Source: JAPOKJ01 sp031421635 (GTDB taxonomy: Bacteria > Pseudomonadota > Gammaproteobacteria > Burkholderiales > Burkholderiaceae_E). Taken from it: a stretch of 64,000 bases of DNA. A program made the position numbers and the translations under genes. Under the pieces are notes generated by a model. That model was given only the letters and a program-made list of their open reading frames with translations. It searched no databases and was not told where the DNA came from. Positions 1-8,768 of this stretch are shown piece by piece. The stretch lies in the NCBI GenBank assembly GCA_031421635.1, contig JANOPA010000055.1, forward strand, positions 81,451 to 145,450, read 5' to 3'. The first letter of the stretch is position 1. Every line of letters begins with the position of its first letter.

Positions 1-2714
1 CTGCGAGGGCCCTGAGCACGAGCGCAATCATCTCTTCGATCACCGATAACGCCACTGGAAGCCTGATCAGTGTCGGAGGTATCTCGCCCTCAACCTCGCC
101 TCGCTTGAGCGGAACCATTAGTGCTTCGCTTGCAAATAGCGAGAGCGTAGAAGTCTTGCGAAACGGTGTTCGAGTTGGTAACTCCAATGTGACGGGTCAG
201 AGCTGGGTATTCATCGACTCGACCCCGGTCTCCAATAGTTATATTTATACGAGCCGGGTCATTTCTTTGAGTGCGATTGGCCCAATGAGTCCGCCATACC
301 TGATTCAGGTAGAGAACGGTGTGCCCGGCCAAATTGCGACCATCGCCTCGGTGACTGACGACACAGGTACCATTACTGGGAACGTAGCAAATGGCGGTTC
401 GACCGACGATGCGACCCCGCGGCTTAGTGGTTCGCTCTCGCAGGTCCTCAAGACTGGCCAGAGCCTGCAAATCCTTCGTAACGGGTCGCCAGTGGGATCC
501 GCCTCTGTTAGCTCACAGGCCTGGGCATTCACCGACACATTAGGCTCGCCCGGACTGGTGTCATACACAGCTCGTGTGCTGAGTTCCTCCAGTATTCCTG
601 GAAGCTCAAGTGCAAGCTATAGCATTAACTATGTAGGCTCGACGGCACCAAGTTCGATTATTTCGTCAGCGCTCGATGATGTCGGAAGTGTCACGGGTTC
701 GCTTTCAAGTGGAAGTGTCACCGATGACAACACACCTTTACTCATCGGCACCATTTCGTCGCCGATTAATGCTCAAAGCAGGGTGCGGATTATTCGCAAT
801 GGCGCGGAGATCGGTCGTGCTGCCATAAGCGGAACGAACTGGACGTTCCAGGAGGCGAGCTTGGCGGACGGAGCGTATGTTTATCAGGCTGAGGTACTGA
901 CGGATGTCGGAACTTTCGGGTTGATCAGTCCGTCTTTTAATTTGACGATTGCTGCCGCTGGGCCTGCTCAGTCAGCTTCCATTTCACTCGTGGGCGGAAC
1001 CTCTGCGAATGGCACGATCAGCACTACGACTCCTGCGGTTCAAGGAAACATTTCCGCAACCCTGCCCAGTGGATCGAGAATCGAGATCTTCAGAAACTCG
1101 AGCCTGATAGGGTCAGCTACGCTTTCGGGCACCACCTGGTCCTTCAATGATGGCGGCCTGACCAATGGGCAAATCTATGATTACAGCGCGCGCATTGTCT
1201 CGGTCGCTGGTGTGGCCGGCGCGACCAGCGCAGCGTTCCGTGTTTCGGTGAACACTGGCTCTGGCCCTTCCGTGGGCATCAACAGTGTGGGCGGGGCGGG
1301 CAATGGGGGCGTAATTTCCGTCAGCAATCCGACAGTGGTGGGAACCCTCTCGGTCACACTCACTGCGGGCGAGTCAGTACGCGTTTTCAGAAACAGTGTT
1401 CAGATCGGCAGCGCGAGTCTGTCGGGAACGTCGTGGTCCTTTGCGGATAGTGGGCTGGTCGGTGGGCAGACCTATGTCTACAAGGCTCAAATCTTCAGCT
1501 CGTCCGGCGTCGCGCAGAACTCGACTGGAAACTTTTCTGTAAGTATGGTGACCGCGGGTTCACAGGCCATTGCCATTACCAGTGTCGGCGGCCAAACCAC
1601 CAACGGTGGTACCACCACGGCCCTCAGTCCAACTGTGCTCGGCACTTTATCGAGCGCACCGCAAAGTGGTGAGTCGATCCGGGTTTTCAGGCGCTCGGGC
1701 TCGGGTTCAGAGTCTCAGATTGGAACCTTATCGTCAGTGTCGGGAACTTCCTGGAGCTTTAGTGACGCACCACTAGCAAATGGAGCCTACACATATCGTT
1801 CGCAAATTTTCACTTCAGCCGGTACGCCGGGAAGTCAAGCGAGCTTCACGGTGACGATCAATTACTCTGAAACCAGAAGTGGCTCGATCACTTCGATTGC
1901 AGGCAAGACGGTGAGCGGTTCCTTCAGTAATGTGATCAATCCCCTGGTGCTTGGCACTCGCCCTACCGGGGCCACAGTTCAGGTTTGCCGATCACCTTCA
2001 TTGGCTTGTCGTACCATCACCGATCCAACCAATACGCTCAATACGTGGTCTTACTCCGAAACTACTTCCTTGGTGAGTGGCACTGCGTACACCTATTCAG
2101 TGCAAGTGATCGCGGCGGGGGGTCAAGTTGGCCCCACAAGCAATTTCATCATTAATATCGATACCGTAGCTCCGCTTGCCAGCGGTATCACGCTGAGCCT
2201 CCTGCCCAACTTCATTACCTATCCGTACTCGGGCAACCCATGGCATCCGGCCAACTCGGACACTTCCAGAATTGCGGACGCTCGCCCAGCACTCCGACTG
2301 TCCAGTTATTCGGGCGATGCTCTCTCCTATGTCAGAATTTCCCGATCAACGCTCAGGAAGCAAGACGCAGGCTACAGCAGCGCTAATGATATTTGCGAGA
2401 CATTTCCAGGAGGAACATGCGCAGAAACGGTGGCGCAACCTTTGAATGGCCGAGGGTATTACGCCTTCCTCGCCGACTTGGCGGGTAATGAGTCCACGGC
2501 AATTTCATCCTTCGGTGTCCGGGATTTCCCACTGTGCGCCTCTTGGTGGCCAACTTCTGGCACTATTCACTCCGCTGATCTGACTTGTGCAACTTGCCAT
2601 TCGATTGGAAATTCGCAGACGGCCGGAGTGAATCGAGCAGTATTGGTTCCGCCAAGCAGCGGCATCTCGGGGCGGCCGCAATACTACTGTGAAAAACCGG
2701 CGGCGACTCCATGA
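1..2714 (+). CDS. Ig-like repeat protein with C-terminal CxxCH motif (5' partial)
   Basis: The reading frame is open to the left edge (first full codon at base 3), so the N-terminus lies outside the window; 903 residues are visible. About seven repeats of roughly 100 residues follow each other, each with a pattern like TDD-TP-L-GT, RNG--IG-A, SGTSWSF-D and Y-A-I-S. This resembles bacterial Ig-like repeats of the Big_13 kind seen in large secreted or adhesin-like proteins. The repeats end near base 2160. A cysteine-containing tail follows, with a CATCH motif at 2586-2600 that fits covalent haem c attachment, and a last Cys close to the end. Such a motif would need a periplasmic or outer location. 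The stop overlaps the next start by 4 bp (ATGA), so it is co-translated with the WD40-caspase gene. Repeat architecture is clear; the haem is only a possibility, since no other cytochrome c features are recognised. Confidence 0.75.
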   Translation, partial: ARALSTSAIISSITDNATGSLISVGGISPSTSPRLSGTISASLANSESVEVLRNGVRVGNSNVTGQSWVFIDSTPVSNSYIYTSRVISLSAIGPMSPPYLIQVENGVPGQIATIASVTDDTGTITGNVANGGSTDDATPRLSGSLSQVLKTGQSLQILRNGSPVGSASVSSQAWAFTDTLGSPGLVSYTARVLSSSSIPGSSSASYSINYVGSTAPSSIISSALDDVGSVTGSLSSGSVTDDNTPLLIGTISSPINAQSRVRIIRNGAEIGRAAISGTNWTFQEASLADGAYVYQAEVLTDVGTFGLISPSFNLTIAAAGPAQSASISLVGGTSANGTISTTTPAVQGNISATLPSGSRIEIFRNSSLIGSATLSGTTWSFNDGGLTNGQIYDYSARIVSVAGVAGATSAAFRVSVNTGSGPSVGINSVGGAGNGGVISVSNPTVVGTLSVTLTAGESVRVFRNSVQIGSASLSGTSWSFADSGLVGGQTYVYKAQIFSSSGVAQNSTGNFSVSMVTAGSQAIAITSVGGQTTNGGTTTALSPTVLGTLSSAPQSGESIRVFRRSGSGSESQIGTLSSVSGTSWSFSDAPLANGAYTYRSQIFTSAGTPGSQASFTVTINYSETRSGSITSIAGKTVSGSFSNVINPLVLGTRPTGATVQVCRSPSLACRTITDPTNTLNTWSYSETTSLVSGTAYTYSVQVIAAGGQVGPTSNFIINIDTVAPLASGITLSLLPNFITYPYSGNPWHPANSDTSRIADARPALRLSSYSGDALSYVRISRSTLRKQDAGYSSANDICETFPGGTCAETVAQPLNGRGYYAFLADLAGNESTAISSFGVRDFPLCASWWPTSGTIHSADLTCATCHSIGNSQTAGVNRAVLVPPSSGISGRPQYYCEKPAATP

Positions 2715-5700
2715 GAGTCTATGGGTCGATTTTTCTGAAGCCACGGTTTATTAGGGTTTGGACGTTTGGTTTGTGTTTACTGTTTAGCGGAGCAAGTTGG
2801 GGACAAGGTGCCCAGAGTTCTGGCAACGGTCAGGCCATTAACGGTCAGGCCATTGCCCTGCAACTAGAACTCGGGCGACATTCCGCCCCGGTACGCCGCC
2901 TTTCCGTGGACCCGCGTCGAGATCTTGTTGTGACCGCCTCTGACGACGGAACGGCACGCCTGAGCAGCCTTGATGGGAGCAACAAGTTGATCATGCGGCC
3001 CTATGCCGTCCCTGGCCAAGCGATGCGGCTATATGGTGCAGCTATTCATCCCTCCAAGCTTGAAGTCGCCTTGGGTGGCACTTTGCGAGACGAATCCGGC
3101 AAGCATCGCATCGACTTCTTCAGCCTTGAAACCGGACGGCTGCTGCGTAGCATCGACGCCCGTGGTGGTGACATCAAGAATCTCAAATGGAGTGCAGACG
3201 GAAACTTCCTTCTGGCTACCTACGACGGCGATCACGGCTTTCGCGCGTTCGCGCCAGACGGCCGTATGATTTTCGAACGGGCTTTCGGTGCGGGCTCGTA
3301 TGGCCTCTCTGTTGTTGGTTCGCGAATTGCTGTGTCGTCTTTGGATGGCACCGTGCATTTATTTGAAGCATCCCCTGACGGCATTCGCGCACTGGGCGAC
3401 CCGATCAACACGCGCGCTGAAAGTGCCTCGCGCGCCCGTCTTCTACCGGTCGGTGTGGCCTTGTCGCCAGATGGTTCTCGAGTGGCTATCGCCTACCTCG
3501 CAGGATTTCCCCAGATTGTCGTGATTTACTCCGTGGAGCGCCGGGCAATCGTTGGCCAGATTTCGCCTTCCCAGGTCCAAGAAGGCAATCAAATGACTGT
3601 TGCTTGGTCCGCTGATGGCCGCTATGTATTTACGGGCGGAACCGGGTATCGTATGCCTAGCGGTCGTTTTATCATTACCCGTTTTGATGGCTCAACGTAT
3701 CGTCCTATGAATACCTATGAAGTCGCCGACAACAGCCTTCAAGATTTCGTCGCGCTGCCAGACGGACGCTTATTGTTTGGCGCTTTTGATGGATCCTGGG
3801 GCATTCTTGCTGCTGAGCCTCAAGGAGGTTCAGTCACGCTCTCTGGCGAAACGCTGAAATATGTCTGGAATACTGCGACCTTCAAGCTAAGTGAGGATAC
3901 GCGGCAAATAAGCGCAGGATACGGCCCGGGCGCGCAAACGCGCGGATTTGCTTTTGATCAGCGTCTGGTCGCGCAGCAGGCGGTCGGCCCGTTAAGAGAA
4001 CCCGTGATTGAAAGAAACGGTCAGAAGCCGATTTGGGATCTGCGCAGTGCTGAAATTCGCGCGACCCGCCCTAAACCAGTGATTGCAGGGAAGACCTTGG
4101 ATCTTGCCGAGTCTGATGTCTCCTATGCGCTGAGCTTCGTGGGCTCTGGTGCCGAGATGGTCTTGGGCACCGCCCAGGCCCTGTACAAACTCTCGGCCTC
4201 CGGCGATGTGCTGTGGCGGGTCGCGATGCGCACTGAAGTACGTGCCGTAAACACCTCACTCGACGGTCGCCTGATCGTAACTGCGATGGCCGATGGGACG
4301 GTGCGCTGGTGGCGGGCGAGCGATGGCGCAGAGTTACTCGCGTTGTTCACTGATCGGCAAGGTCAGTGGGTCGCTTGGACCCCGGCAGGATTTTTTGATT
4401 CAAGCGCTGGTGCTGACCAGCTTGCAGGCTGGGCGGTAGGACACGGCAGGCAGGCTGAGATGGATTTTTTCAAGTTGAATCGATTTCGCGAGCGATTCCG
4501 CCGTCCCGATATCATCGACAGAATCTTCCAGACCGCCGACCTCGAAGCGGCGATCACTGCTGCTAATGCTGCTTTACCCGCAGCAATCGCCGCAAGCGGA
4601 GTTGAACTGATCGCGTCGGCTGCTCCGCCTAGTAAGGTCACTCGAGACCAAGTGCCGCCGGCAATCGTTCCGGTCAGCAATCTAGAATTGGTGGACACTA
4701 GCACTCCGGCTATTGATCGACAGTTTGAGTTGAACTTTGCTGTGCGTTCCTCTGCACCCACACTTGCGGTGTCGATCGAGCTTCGCGTCGACGGTCGTCC
4801 AGCCCGAGCCGAGCGCATTTCCGCGCCGGCCAGCTTCGACGGCAAGTCCAAAGGGTTTGTGCTCGCCAGAATTCCGCCCGATGCGGTTTCCATTCAGTTA
4901 TTCGCGAAGAACACCAACGGCGTCTCCGAGCCTTTGAGTTTCTCGGTTACCCGTCGGGACACGGCCGCAGTCCCGTTGGGCCTGGCGAAGGGTAAGCGTT
5001 TGTTTCTACTGGCCGTTGGGGTGAGCGACTATAGGCGCGAGGCCTACAAACTTGATTATGCGGCCAAGGACGCGAGAGATTTCACCAGTGCCATGCTCGC
5101 CCAGGACGGGCGCGCCTATTCAAAAGTGGAGGTCAGGTCCTTGCTTGATCGCGAAGCCTCGCGAGCGCAAATCCTCGACGGCTTGCTCTGGTTGAAGCGG
5201 ACGGTGCAGCGTGGTGATGTAGGTATCGTTTTTCTCGCTGGGCACGGGTTGAATTCGCCCAACAACGAGTACTTCTTCGTCCCCTGGGATGGTGAGCACG
5301 AACGCCTAAGTAAGACCGGCGTGTCGCAATCCGATCTGCGCCTCACCTTGTCGACACTTGCGGGTCAGGCCATGCTTTTTGTCGACACTTGTTTCGCCGA
5401 GAATGCGGGACGCACCGCGTTTGGAAAGCGACGCGAGGCGGGTGCCCTTGGCAGTGACCTAGCGGCTGCGGAAAACGGAGTCGTAGTCCTTGCCTCAAGC
5501 ACCGGACAACAAGAGTCAGAGGAAAAGCGAGAGTGGGGTAATGGTGCCTTTACTAAGGCCCTGATTGAGGCCTTTAGTGGATCGGTTCAAGCGGTCAAGG
5601 ACAAAGGGCGACTCACCTTTGGTACCCTGAAGCAGTTTGTCAAGGAACGCGTAGCAAGCCTGACCTCGGGAAGACAGACGCCCGTGTCGATTGAACCCCC

Positions 5701-5734
5701 GGGCGCTCAGGATCTATTACTCGCAACGTTGTGA
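2711..5734 (+). CDS. Secreted WD40 beta-propeller protein with caspase-like (peptidase C14) domain
   Basis: A 1007-residue protein. Residues 1-32 form a Sec-type signal peptide (basic start, hydrophobic core, ending near ASWGQ). Residues about 50-560 contain WD40-like blades, the first with SAPVRRLSVDP followed by VVTASDDGTARL. A linker of about 190 residues follows, then a caspase-fold domain from about 753 to the end. It has the beta-1 strand KRLFLLAVGVSDY, the catalytic His at 845 in FLAGHG and the catalytic Cys at 894 in FVDTCF, so the dyad is intact. Caspase-like proteases of this class usually cut after basic or acidic residues and are often joined to sensor repeats; the target here is unknown. 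It overlaps the Ig-repeat gene by 4 bp and is followed after 32 bp by a papain-like protease gene. The signal peptide suggests action in the envelope, unlike cytoplasmic bacterial caspases. Confidence 0.88.
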   Translation: MRVYGSIFLKPRFIRVWTFGLCLLFSGASWGQGAQSSGNGQAINGQAIALQLELGRHSAPVRRLSVDPRRDLVVTASDDGTARLSSLDGSNKLIMRPYAVPGQAMRLYGAAIHPSKLEVALGGTLRDESGKHRIDFFSLETGRLLRSIDARGGDIKNLKWSADGNFLLATYDGDHGFRAFAPDGRMIFERAFGAGSYGLSVVGSRIAVSSLDGTVHLFEASPDGIRALGDPINTRAESASRARLLPVGVALSPDGSRVAIAYLAGFPQIVVIYSVERRAIVGQISPSQVQEGNQMTVAWSADGRYVFTGGTGYRMPSGRFIITRFDGSTYRPMNTYEVADNSLQDFVALPDGRLLFGAFDGSWGILAAEPQGGSVTLSGETLKYVWNTATFKLSEDTRQISAGYGPGAQTRGFAFDQRLVAQQAVGPLREPVIERNGQKPIWDLRSAEIRATRPKPVIAGKTLDLAESDVSYALSFVGSGAEMVLGTAQALYKLSASGDVLWRVAMRTEVRAVNTSLDGRLIVTAMADGTVRWWRASDGAELLALFTDRQGQWVAWTPAGFFDSSAGADQLAGWAVGHGRQAEMDFFKLNRFRERFRRPDIIDRIFQTADLEAAITAANAALPAAIAASGVELIASAAPPSKVTRDQVPPAIVPVSNLELVDTSTPAIDRQFELNFAVRSSAPTLAVSIELRVDGRPARAERISAPASFDGKSKGFVLARIPPDAVSIQLFAKNTNGVSEPLSFSVTRRDTAAVPLGLAKGKRLFLLAVGVSDYRREAYKLDYAAKDARDFTSAMLAQDGRAYSKVEVRSLLDREASRAQILDGLLWLKRTVQRGDVGIVFLAGHGLNSPNNEYFFVPWDGEHERLSKTGVSQSDLRLTLSTLAGQAMLFVDTCFAENAGRTAFGKRREAGALGSDLAAAENGVVVLASSTGQQESEEKREWGNGAFTKALIEAFSGSVQAVKDKGRLTFGTLKQFVKERVASLTSGRQTPVSIEPPGAQDLLLATL
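2825..2854 (+). repeat. 15-bp perfect tandem duplication in the caspase gene
   Basis: Two exact copies of a 15-bp unit lie at 2825-2839 and 2840-2854, in frame, giving the peptide NGQAINGQAI just after the signal peptide of the WD40-caspase protein. It looks like a recent slippage duplication in a linker and should not affect the fold. Confidence 0.85.
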
Positions 5735-5766
5735 GACGATATTCGTGATTTTTATTTGGAGGCGAC

Positions 5767-6357
5767 ATGATCAGCATCGAACGTGACAGCAGCGGGCGAA
5801 CTTACCAAATATGGAAACAGGATCAGATGAACTCCTGCGGCATCGCTAGCGCGTGGATGGCGCGAGGCATCGTCAAGCAGATGAGTCTCAACGAGGACGA
5901 GTGGGGACTCGCGCAAAGAGTCTATCGCCTCGCGATCGATAACGCGCTCGCGCCTCTAGGGGTCCCGTCATCCTCAGGCCCGATGTCGCTTGACCCTCGC
6001 GCCTTCCCCAAGAACCAGAGCAGCATGGCTTCCACAATCGCCAATTTCGGGTTCTATGCCGGGCAGCTCGGGCATGCGTTGAAGGCGCAAGGCCTGAAGG
6101 TCGAGCACATTGGTTTTAACGGGCAACCTCGGGTCGTTACGGCGTCCAAGATCTCTATCAGCAAGCCGGCCATCGTGCTTGTGTGCTGGACCGGCGGCGG
6201 TGGGCATTTCTTGGTGGTAGGGCGCGCCACCCAAAGCGCAATTTCTTTCCTGGATCCGTGGGACGGCCGGGTCAACGAGCAGGCCAACAATGGCCACTAT
6301 CGCGCCCGGTACAACAATCAGGGTTTCATCGGCGAGATCCTTTATCTCTCGGCCTAA
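5767..6357 (+). CDS. Papain-like (C39/C70-type) cysteine protease
   Basis: A 196-residue protein with the order of catalytic residues of papain-fold bacterial proteases. An early Gln (18 or 20) is followed by Cys24 in MNSCGIAS, His147 in GGGGHFLVVG and Asp163 in FLDPWDG. The last two motifs match the His and Asp/Asn boxes of C39-like peptidases. No signal peptide is visible, so as written it is cytoplasmic. GGAGG just before the ATG supports the start. It sits 32 bp after the caspase gene and 46 bp before the HtrA-like gene, in the same direction, so one transcript is likely. C39 peptidases often trim double-glycine leader peptides, but there is no ABC exporter or obvious leader-peptide substrate here. 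The role is unknown; it could mature or be matured by the neighbouring proteins. Confidence 0.7.
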   Translation: MISIERDSSGRTYQIWKQDQMNSCGIASAWMARGIVKQMSLNEDEWGLAQRVYRLAIDNALAPLGVPSSSGPMSLDPRAFPKNQSSMASTIANFGFYAGQLGHALKAQGLKVEHIGFNGQPRVVTASKISISKPAIVLVCWTGGGGHFLVVGRATQSAISFLDPWDGRVNEQANNGHYRARYNNQGFIGEILYLSA

Positions 6358-6403
6358 CCTTCGAGAGGATGTCTAGCCCACCCCTTTTATAGAGTTGCTT
6401 GCC

Positions 6404-7456
6404 ATGCGAAAAAAATTCAGCGTCGGTCGACAGAAGTGTTCATCAGGTTTGCGAAATGCGAGCACGTTTTTCCTGTGGTTTTTTTTCGCAATACCGCTAG
6501 CCAGTGTGGGTCAGACGGCTAACACCGAAGCTGCCGCTGGCAAGCGAACTAGCACTACCGAGTTTAATACCGCAATTGTCAAGGTCGAGACCAAGGTGCC
6601 GAACGATGCGCCATCTGTCGCGACCCTGGGCGCGCAAAGAGTAGGTTCGGGCGTGATCATCGGTGAGCGTTTGGTGCTCACCATTGGCTATGTTCTGCTT
6701 GAAGCCGATGTGGTCACTGTCACCAACTCGCAAGGCAAGTCAGTTCCAGCCAATGTCGCCGGCTATGACCATGCTACTGGGTTTGGCCTGGTCAAAGCAC
6801 TCGTGCCACTTGAGGGTAAAGCACTTAGTTTGGGTGATTCAGATAGCCTGAGCGTCGAGCAGAAGGTGCTAACCCAAGGCCATGGCGAGGGGCAAGCTAC
6901 CGAATTAGTCGTGGCTTCGCGCAGAACCTTTTCGGGCGGGTGGGAATACATGATCGAAAAACCTATCTACACCTTCCCGGCCGTGAACAATTGGAGTGGA
7001 TCGGCGCTTATTAGTCAAGATGGGAAGCTCATGGGGATCGGCTCTTTGTTTGTAAATGATGCCGCCGATGCTCCGCGCGGTGTGTCAGGAAATTTGTTTG
7101 TGCCGGTGAACCTGCTCAAACCAATCCTGGAAGAACTTTTAACCAATGGCCGTCGTCGAACCAATGTACAACCTTGGTTGGGAATGACCACTGAACTAGT
7201 GCAAGACCGTCTAGTGGTTACTAGGGTCAGTAAAGATGGCCCCGCTGATCTCGCCGGTGTTGAAGTGGGCGATGTAGTCTATAGCGTGGCCCAGCAAGCC
7301 ATCTCTGGACAAGCGGACTTCTATCGGCGCGTGTGGAAGCTAGGGCCGGCTGGCACGGCAGTAAAGCTCAAGCTTGCAAATCCGCGAGGTGCTAAAGACG
7401 TTGAAATTCGGAGCATAGATCGTTATGAGTCTTTGAAAAAGCCCCAGGGGATTTAG
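6404..7456 (+). CDS. HtrA-like trypsin-fold protein with PDZ domain, degenerate catalytic triad
   Basis: I chose the ATG at 6404 (350 residues), with AGAG about 9 bases upstream, over a TTG at 6395. Residues 1-35 look like a signal peptide. The trypsin-like domain begins with RVGSGVIIGERLVLT, which aligns with the HtrA pattern GSGVII--LTNAHV. At the catalytic His the protein has Tyr96 (TIGYVL), and at the Asp position of the TDLAVLK box it has Gly126 (DHATGFGLVK). Only the Ser is kept (Ser198 in NWSGSAL). A PDZ domain covers about residues 250-345, starting at QPWLGM and including VGDVVYSV. By sequence it is most likely a proteolytically inactive scaffold or peptide-binding protein, probably periplasmic. 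It ends the four-gene unit with the Ig-repeat, caspase and papain-like genes and faces the convergent crotonase gene 29 bp away. Confidence 0.78.
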   Translation: MRKKFSVGRQKCSSGLRNASTFFLWFFFAIPLASVGQTANTEAAAGKRTSTTEFNTAIVKVETKVPNDAPSVATLGAQRVGSGVIIGERLVLTIGYVLLEADVVTVTNSQGKSVPANVAGYDHATGFGLVKALVPLEGKALSLGDSDSLSVEQKVLTQGHGEGQATELVVASRRTFSGGWEYMIEKPIYTFPAVNNWSGSALISQDGKLMGIGSLFVNDAADAPRGVSGNLFVPVNLLKPILEELLTNGRRRTNVQPWLGMTTELVQDRLVVTRVSKDGPADLAGVEVGDVVYSVAQQAISGQADFYRRVWKLGPAGTAVKLKLANPRGAKDVEIRSIDRYESLKKPQGI

Positions 7457-7485
7457 GAACGCTTTCGCCACTCAAAGGGTGCGCT

Positions 7486-8259
7486 TCAACGGCCCTTCCA
7501 ATTGGGTGCGCGTTTTTCGGAAAATGCTTTAGGCCCTTCAATGAAATCTTCGCTATTACGTAGCTTAACCACCGAATCGTAGGACGCTTCCATTGATTCT
7601 TGCAGCGACTCCATAGAAAGACTGCGGTATACGACGTCCTTACTGGCCCGAATTGATAGAGGGGAGCAGGCAAGAATTTGCTTGGCCCAGTTCATGGCGC
7701 AATCCATGAGCTTTTCGTGAGGCACGACCTCATTGACGAAGCCCAACTCAAAACCTTCTTGTGCCGGGACGTGACGCCCCGTGAGAATCATGCCTAGCGC
7801 GCGTTTTGAGCCGATCTGGCGAGGTAGGCGATTAAGACCGCCGGCCAGGGCAGCTAGACCCACCTTGGGCTCAGGTAAGGCAAACACGGCTTTCTCTGAA
7901 GCAATGATCAGGTCGCACGCTAAAGCTATTTCGAAGCCGCCGCCCATGGCCACGCCGTTGACCGCTGCGATGACTGGTTTAGTTAAATCAAAGCGAGAGC
8001 TCAGACCGCCAAAGCCACGTGGCATGGCTGAATACGCTCCCCCTTCGGCTTGATAGCGAAGATCGTTCCCTGCGCTGAAAGCCTTACCTTCTCCAGTGAT
8101 GATCGCCACCCACATGTCGTCATCGCCCGCAAAATCATCAAACACTTTGCCGAGCTCGATATTGGCTGGCGGGTGTAAAGCGTTCATCCGGTCTGGGCGA
8201 TTGATTCGCACAGTCATGACATGATGGGCTTTTTCCACCAGACAAAATTCTGTGTTCAT
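7486..8259 (-). CDS. Enoyl-CoA hydratase/isomerase (crotonase family)
   Basis: A 257-residue crotonase, a usual length. The oxyanion-hole segment is AFSAGNDLRY and the core is AVNGVAMGGGFEIALACD. Both acidic catalytic positions of enoyl-CoA hydratases are present: the Glu in GGGFE and the Glu in LPEPKVGLAALAGG. It should therefore be able to hydrate 2-enoyl-CoA, though isomerase or ring-opening activity cannot be excluded. GAGGAAA lies upstream of the ATG. It is the last gene of a leftward group (Bug protein, crotonase, ADP-forming acyl-CoA synthetase, DUF1330 protein), which points to activation and beta-oxidation of an acyl or aryl acid. The precise substrate cannot be read from the sequence. 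Confidence 0.85.
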   Translation of the reverse strand: MNTEFCLVEKAHHVMTVRINRPDRMNALHPPANIELGKVFDDFAGDDDMWVAIITGEGKAFSAGNDLRYQAEGGAYSAMPRGFGGLSSRFDLTKPVIAAVNGVAMGGGFEIALACDLIIASEKAVFALPEPKVGLAALAGGLNRLPRQIGSKRALGMILTGRHVPAQEGFELGFVNEVVPHEKLMDCAMNWAKQILACSPLSIRASKDVVYRSLSMESLQESMEASYDSVVKLRNSEDFIEGPKAFSEKRAPNWKGR

Positions 8260-8351
8260 ATTTGTTTCCTCGGTTGCGCACTATGAGGTGGGCGGCTCTC
8301 GTCCGTCATCACAGACTTGATCTCATTTGATCTTGAAATTTCGGGTTGTAC

Positions 8352-8720
8352 TCAAACCATTTTTGAGTAGGTTTCCATGCTCGCCACGATGACATGACGC
8401 TCCACGGCTTGTTCGCGGTACACATTGGCTGCTGCGTACGCCGGAGAATCCATCATGTCCAAGAAGGCGGCCCGTGAGGGGTAGCGTACCAGCACAACAT
8501 AATCCCATCGGTCGGCCTGTGGGTCGCCAAAGGCCACCGCCTCGCCATTGCCCGCCCATAGCACCGTGCCACCTCGGGCCTTAATTAAGGGCATGGTCAG
8601 CTCACTGTAACGCTTGTAAGCTTGGCGATCACGCAAGCGCAACATGTTCACCATGACCACAGGGCCGGTGTCGGGCAAACTGCTGATGAGAGCTGCGTTA
8701 ACTTCCTTTGGGCCTGCCAT
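8352..8720 (-). CDS. DUF1330 domain protein
   Basis: A 122-residue protein matching the DUF1330 ferredoxin-like (dimeric alpha-beta barrel) fold. It has the early strand PVVMVNMLRLRD, the helix AYKRYSELTMPLI and the strand DYVVLVRYPSRAAFLDMM followed by SPAY. AGGA precedes the ATG. DUF1330 proteins are common in catabolic operons of proteobacteria but have no agreed reaction. The gene lies between a crotonase gene and an acyl-CoA synthetase gene in the same orientation, so a part in the same CoA pathway is a reasonable guess only. Confidence 0.75.
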   Translation of the reverse strand: MAGPKEVNAALISSLPDTGPVVMVNMLRLRDRQAYKRYSELTMPLIKARGGTVLWAGNGEAVAFGDPQADRWDYVVLVRYPSRAAFLDMMDSPAYAAANVYREQAVERHVIVASMETYSKMV

Positions 8721-8768
8721 TTTTATTTCCTTTGTGGATCGACTTGCTAATGATATCGACGGATGAAA

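Noticed and set aside
1..2160. CRISPR-like or DNA repeat array in the left part
   Set aside because: The repetition is at protein level (Ig-like domains); the DNA units have diverged and are about 300 bp long.
6404..7456. Active DegP/HtrA protease
   Set aside because: The catalytic His and Asp positions are Tyr and Gly.
8351..8367. Inverted repeat CTCAAA/TTTGAG at the end of the DUF1330 gene as terminator
   Set aside because: Short, AT-rich and without a following T-run; not convincing.
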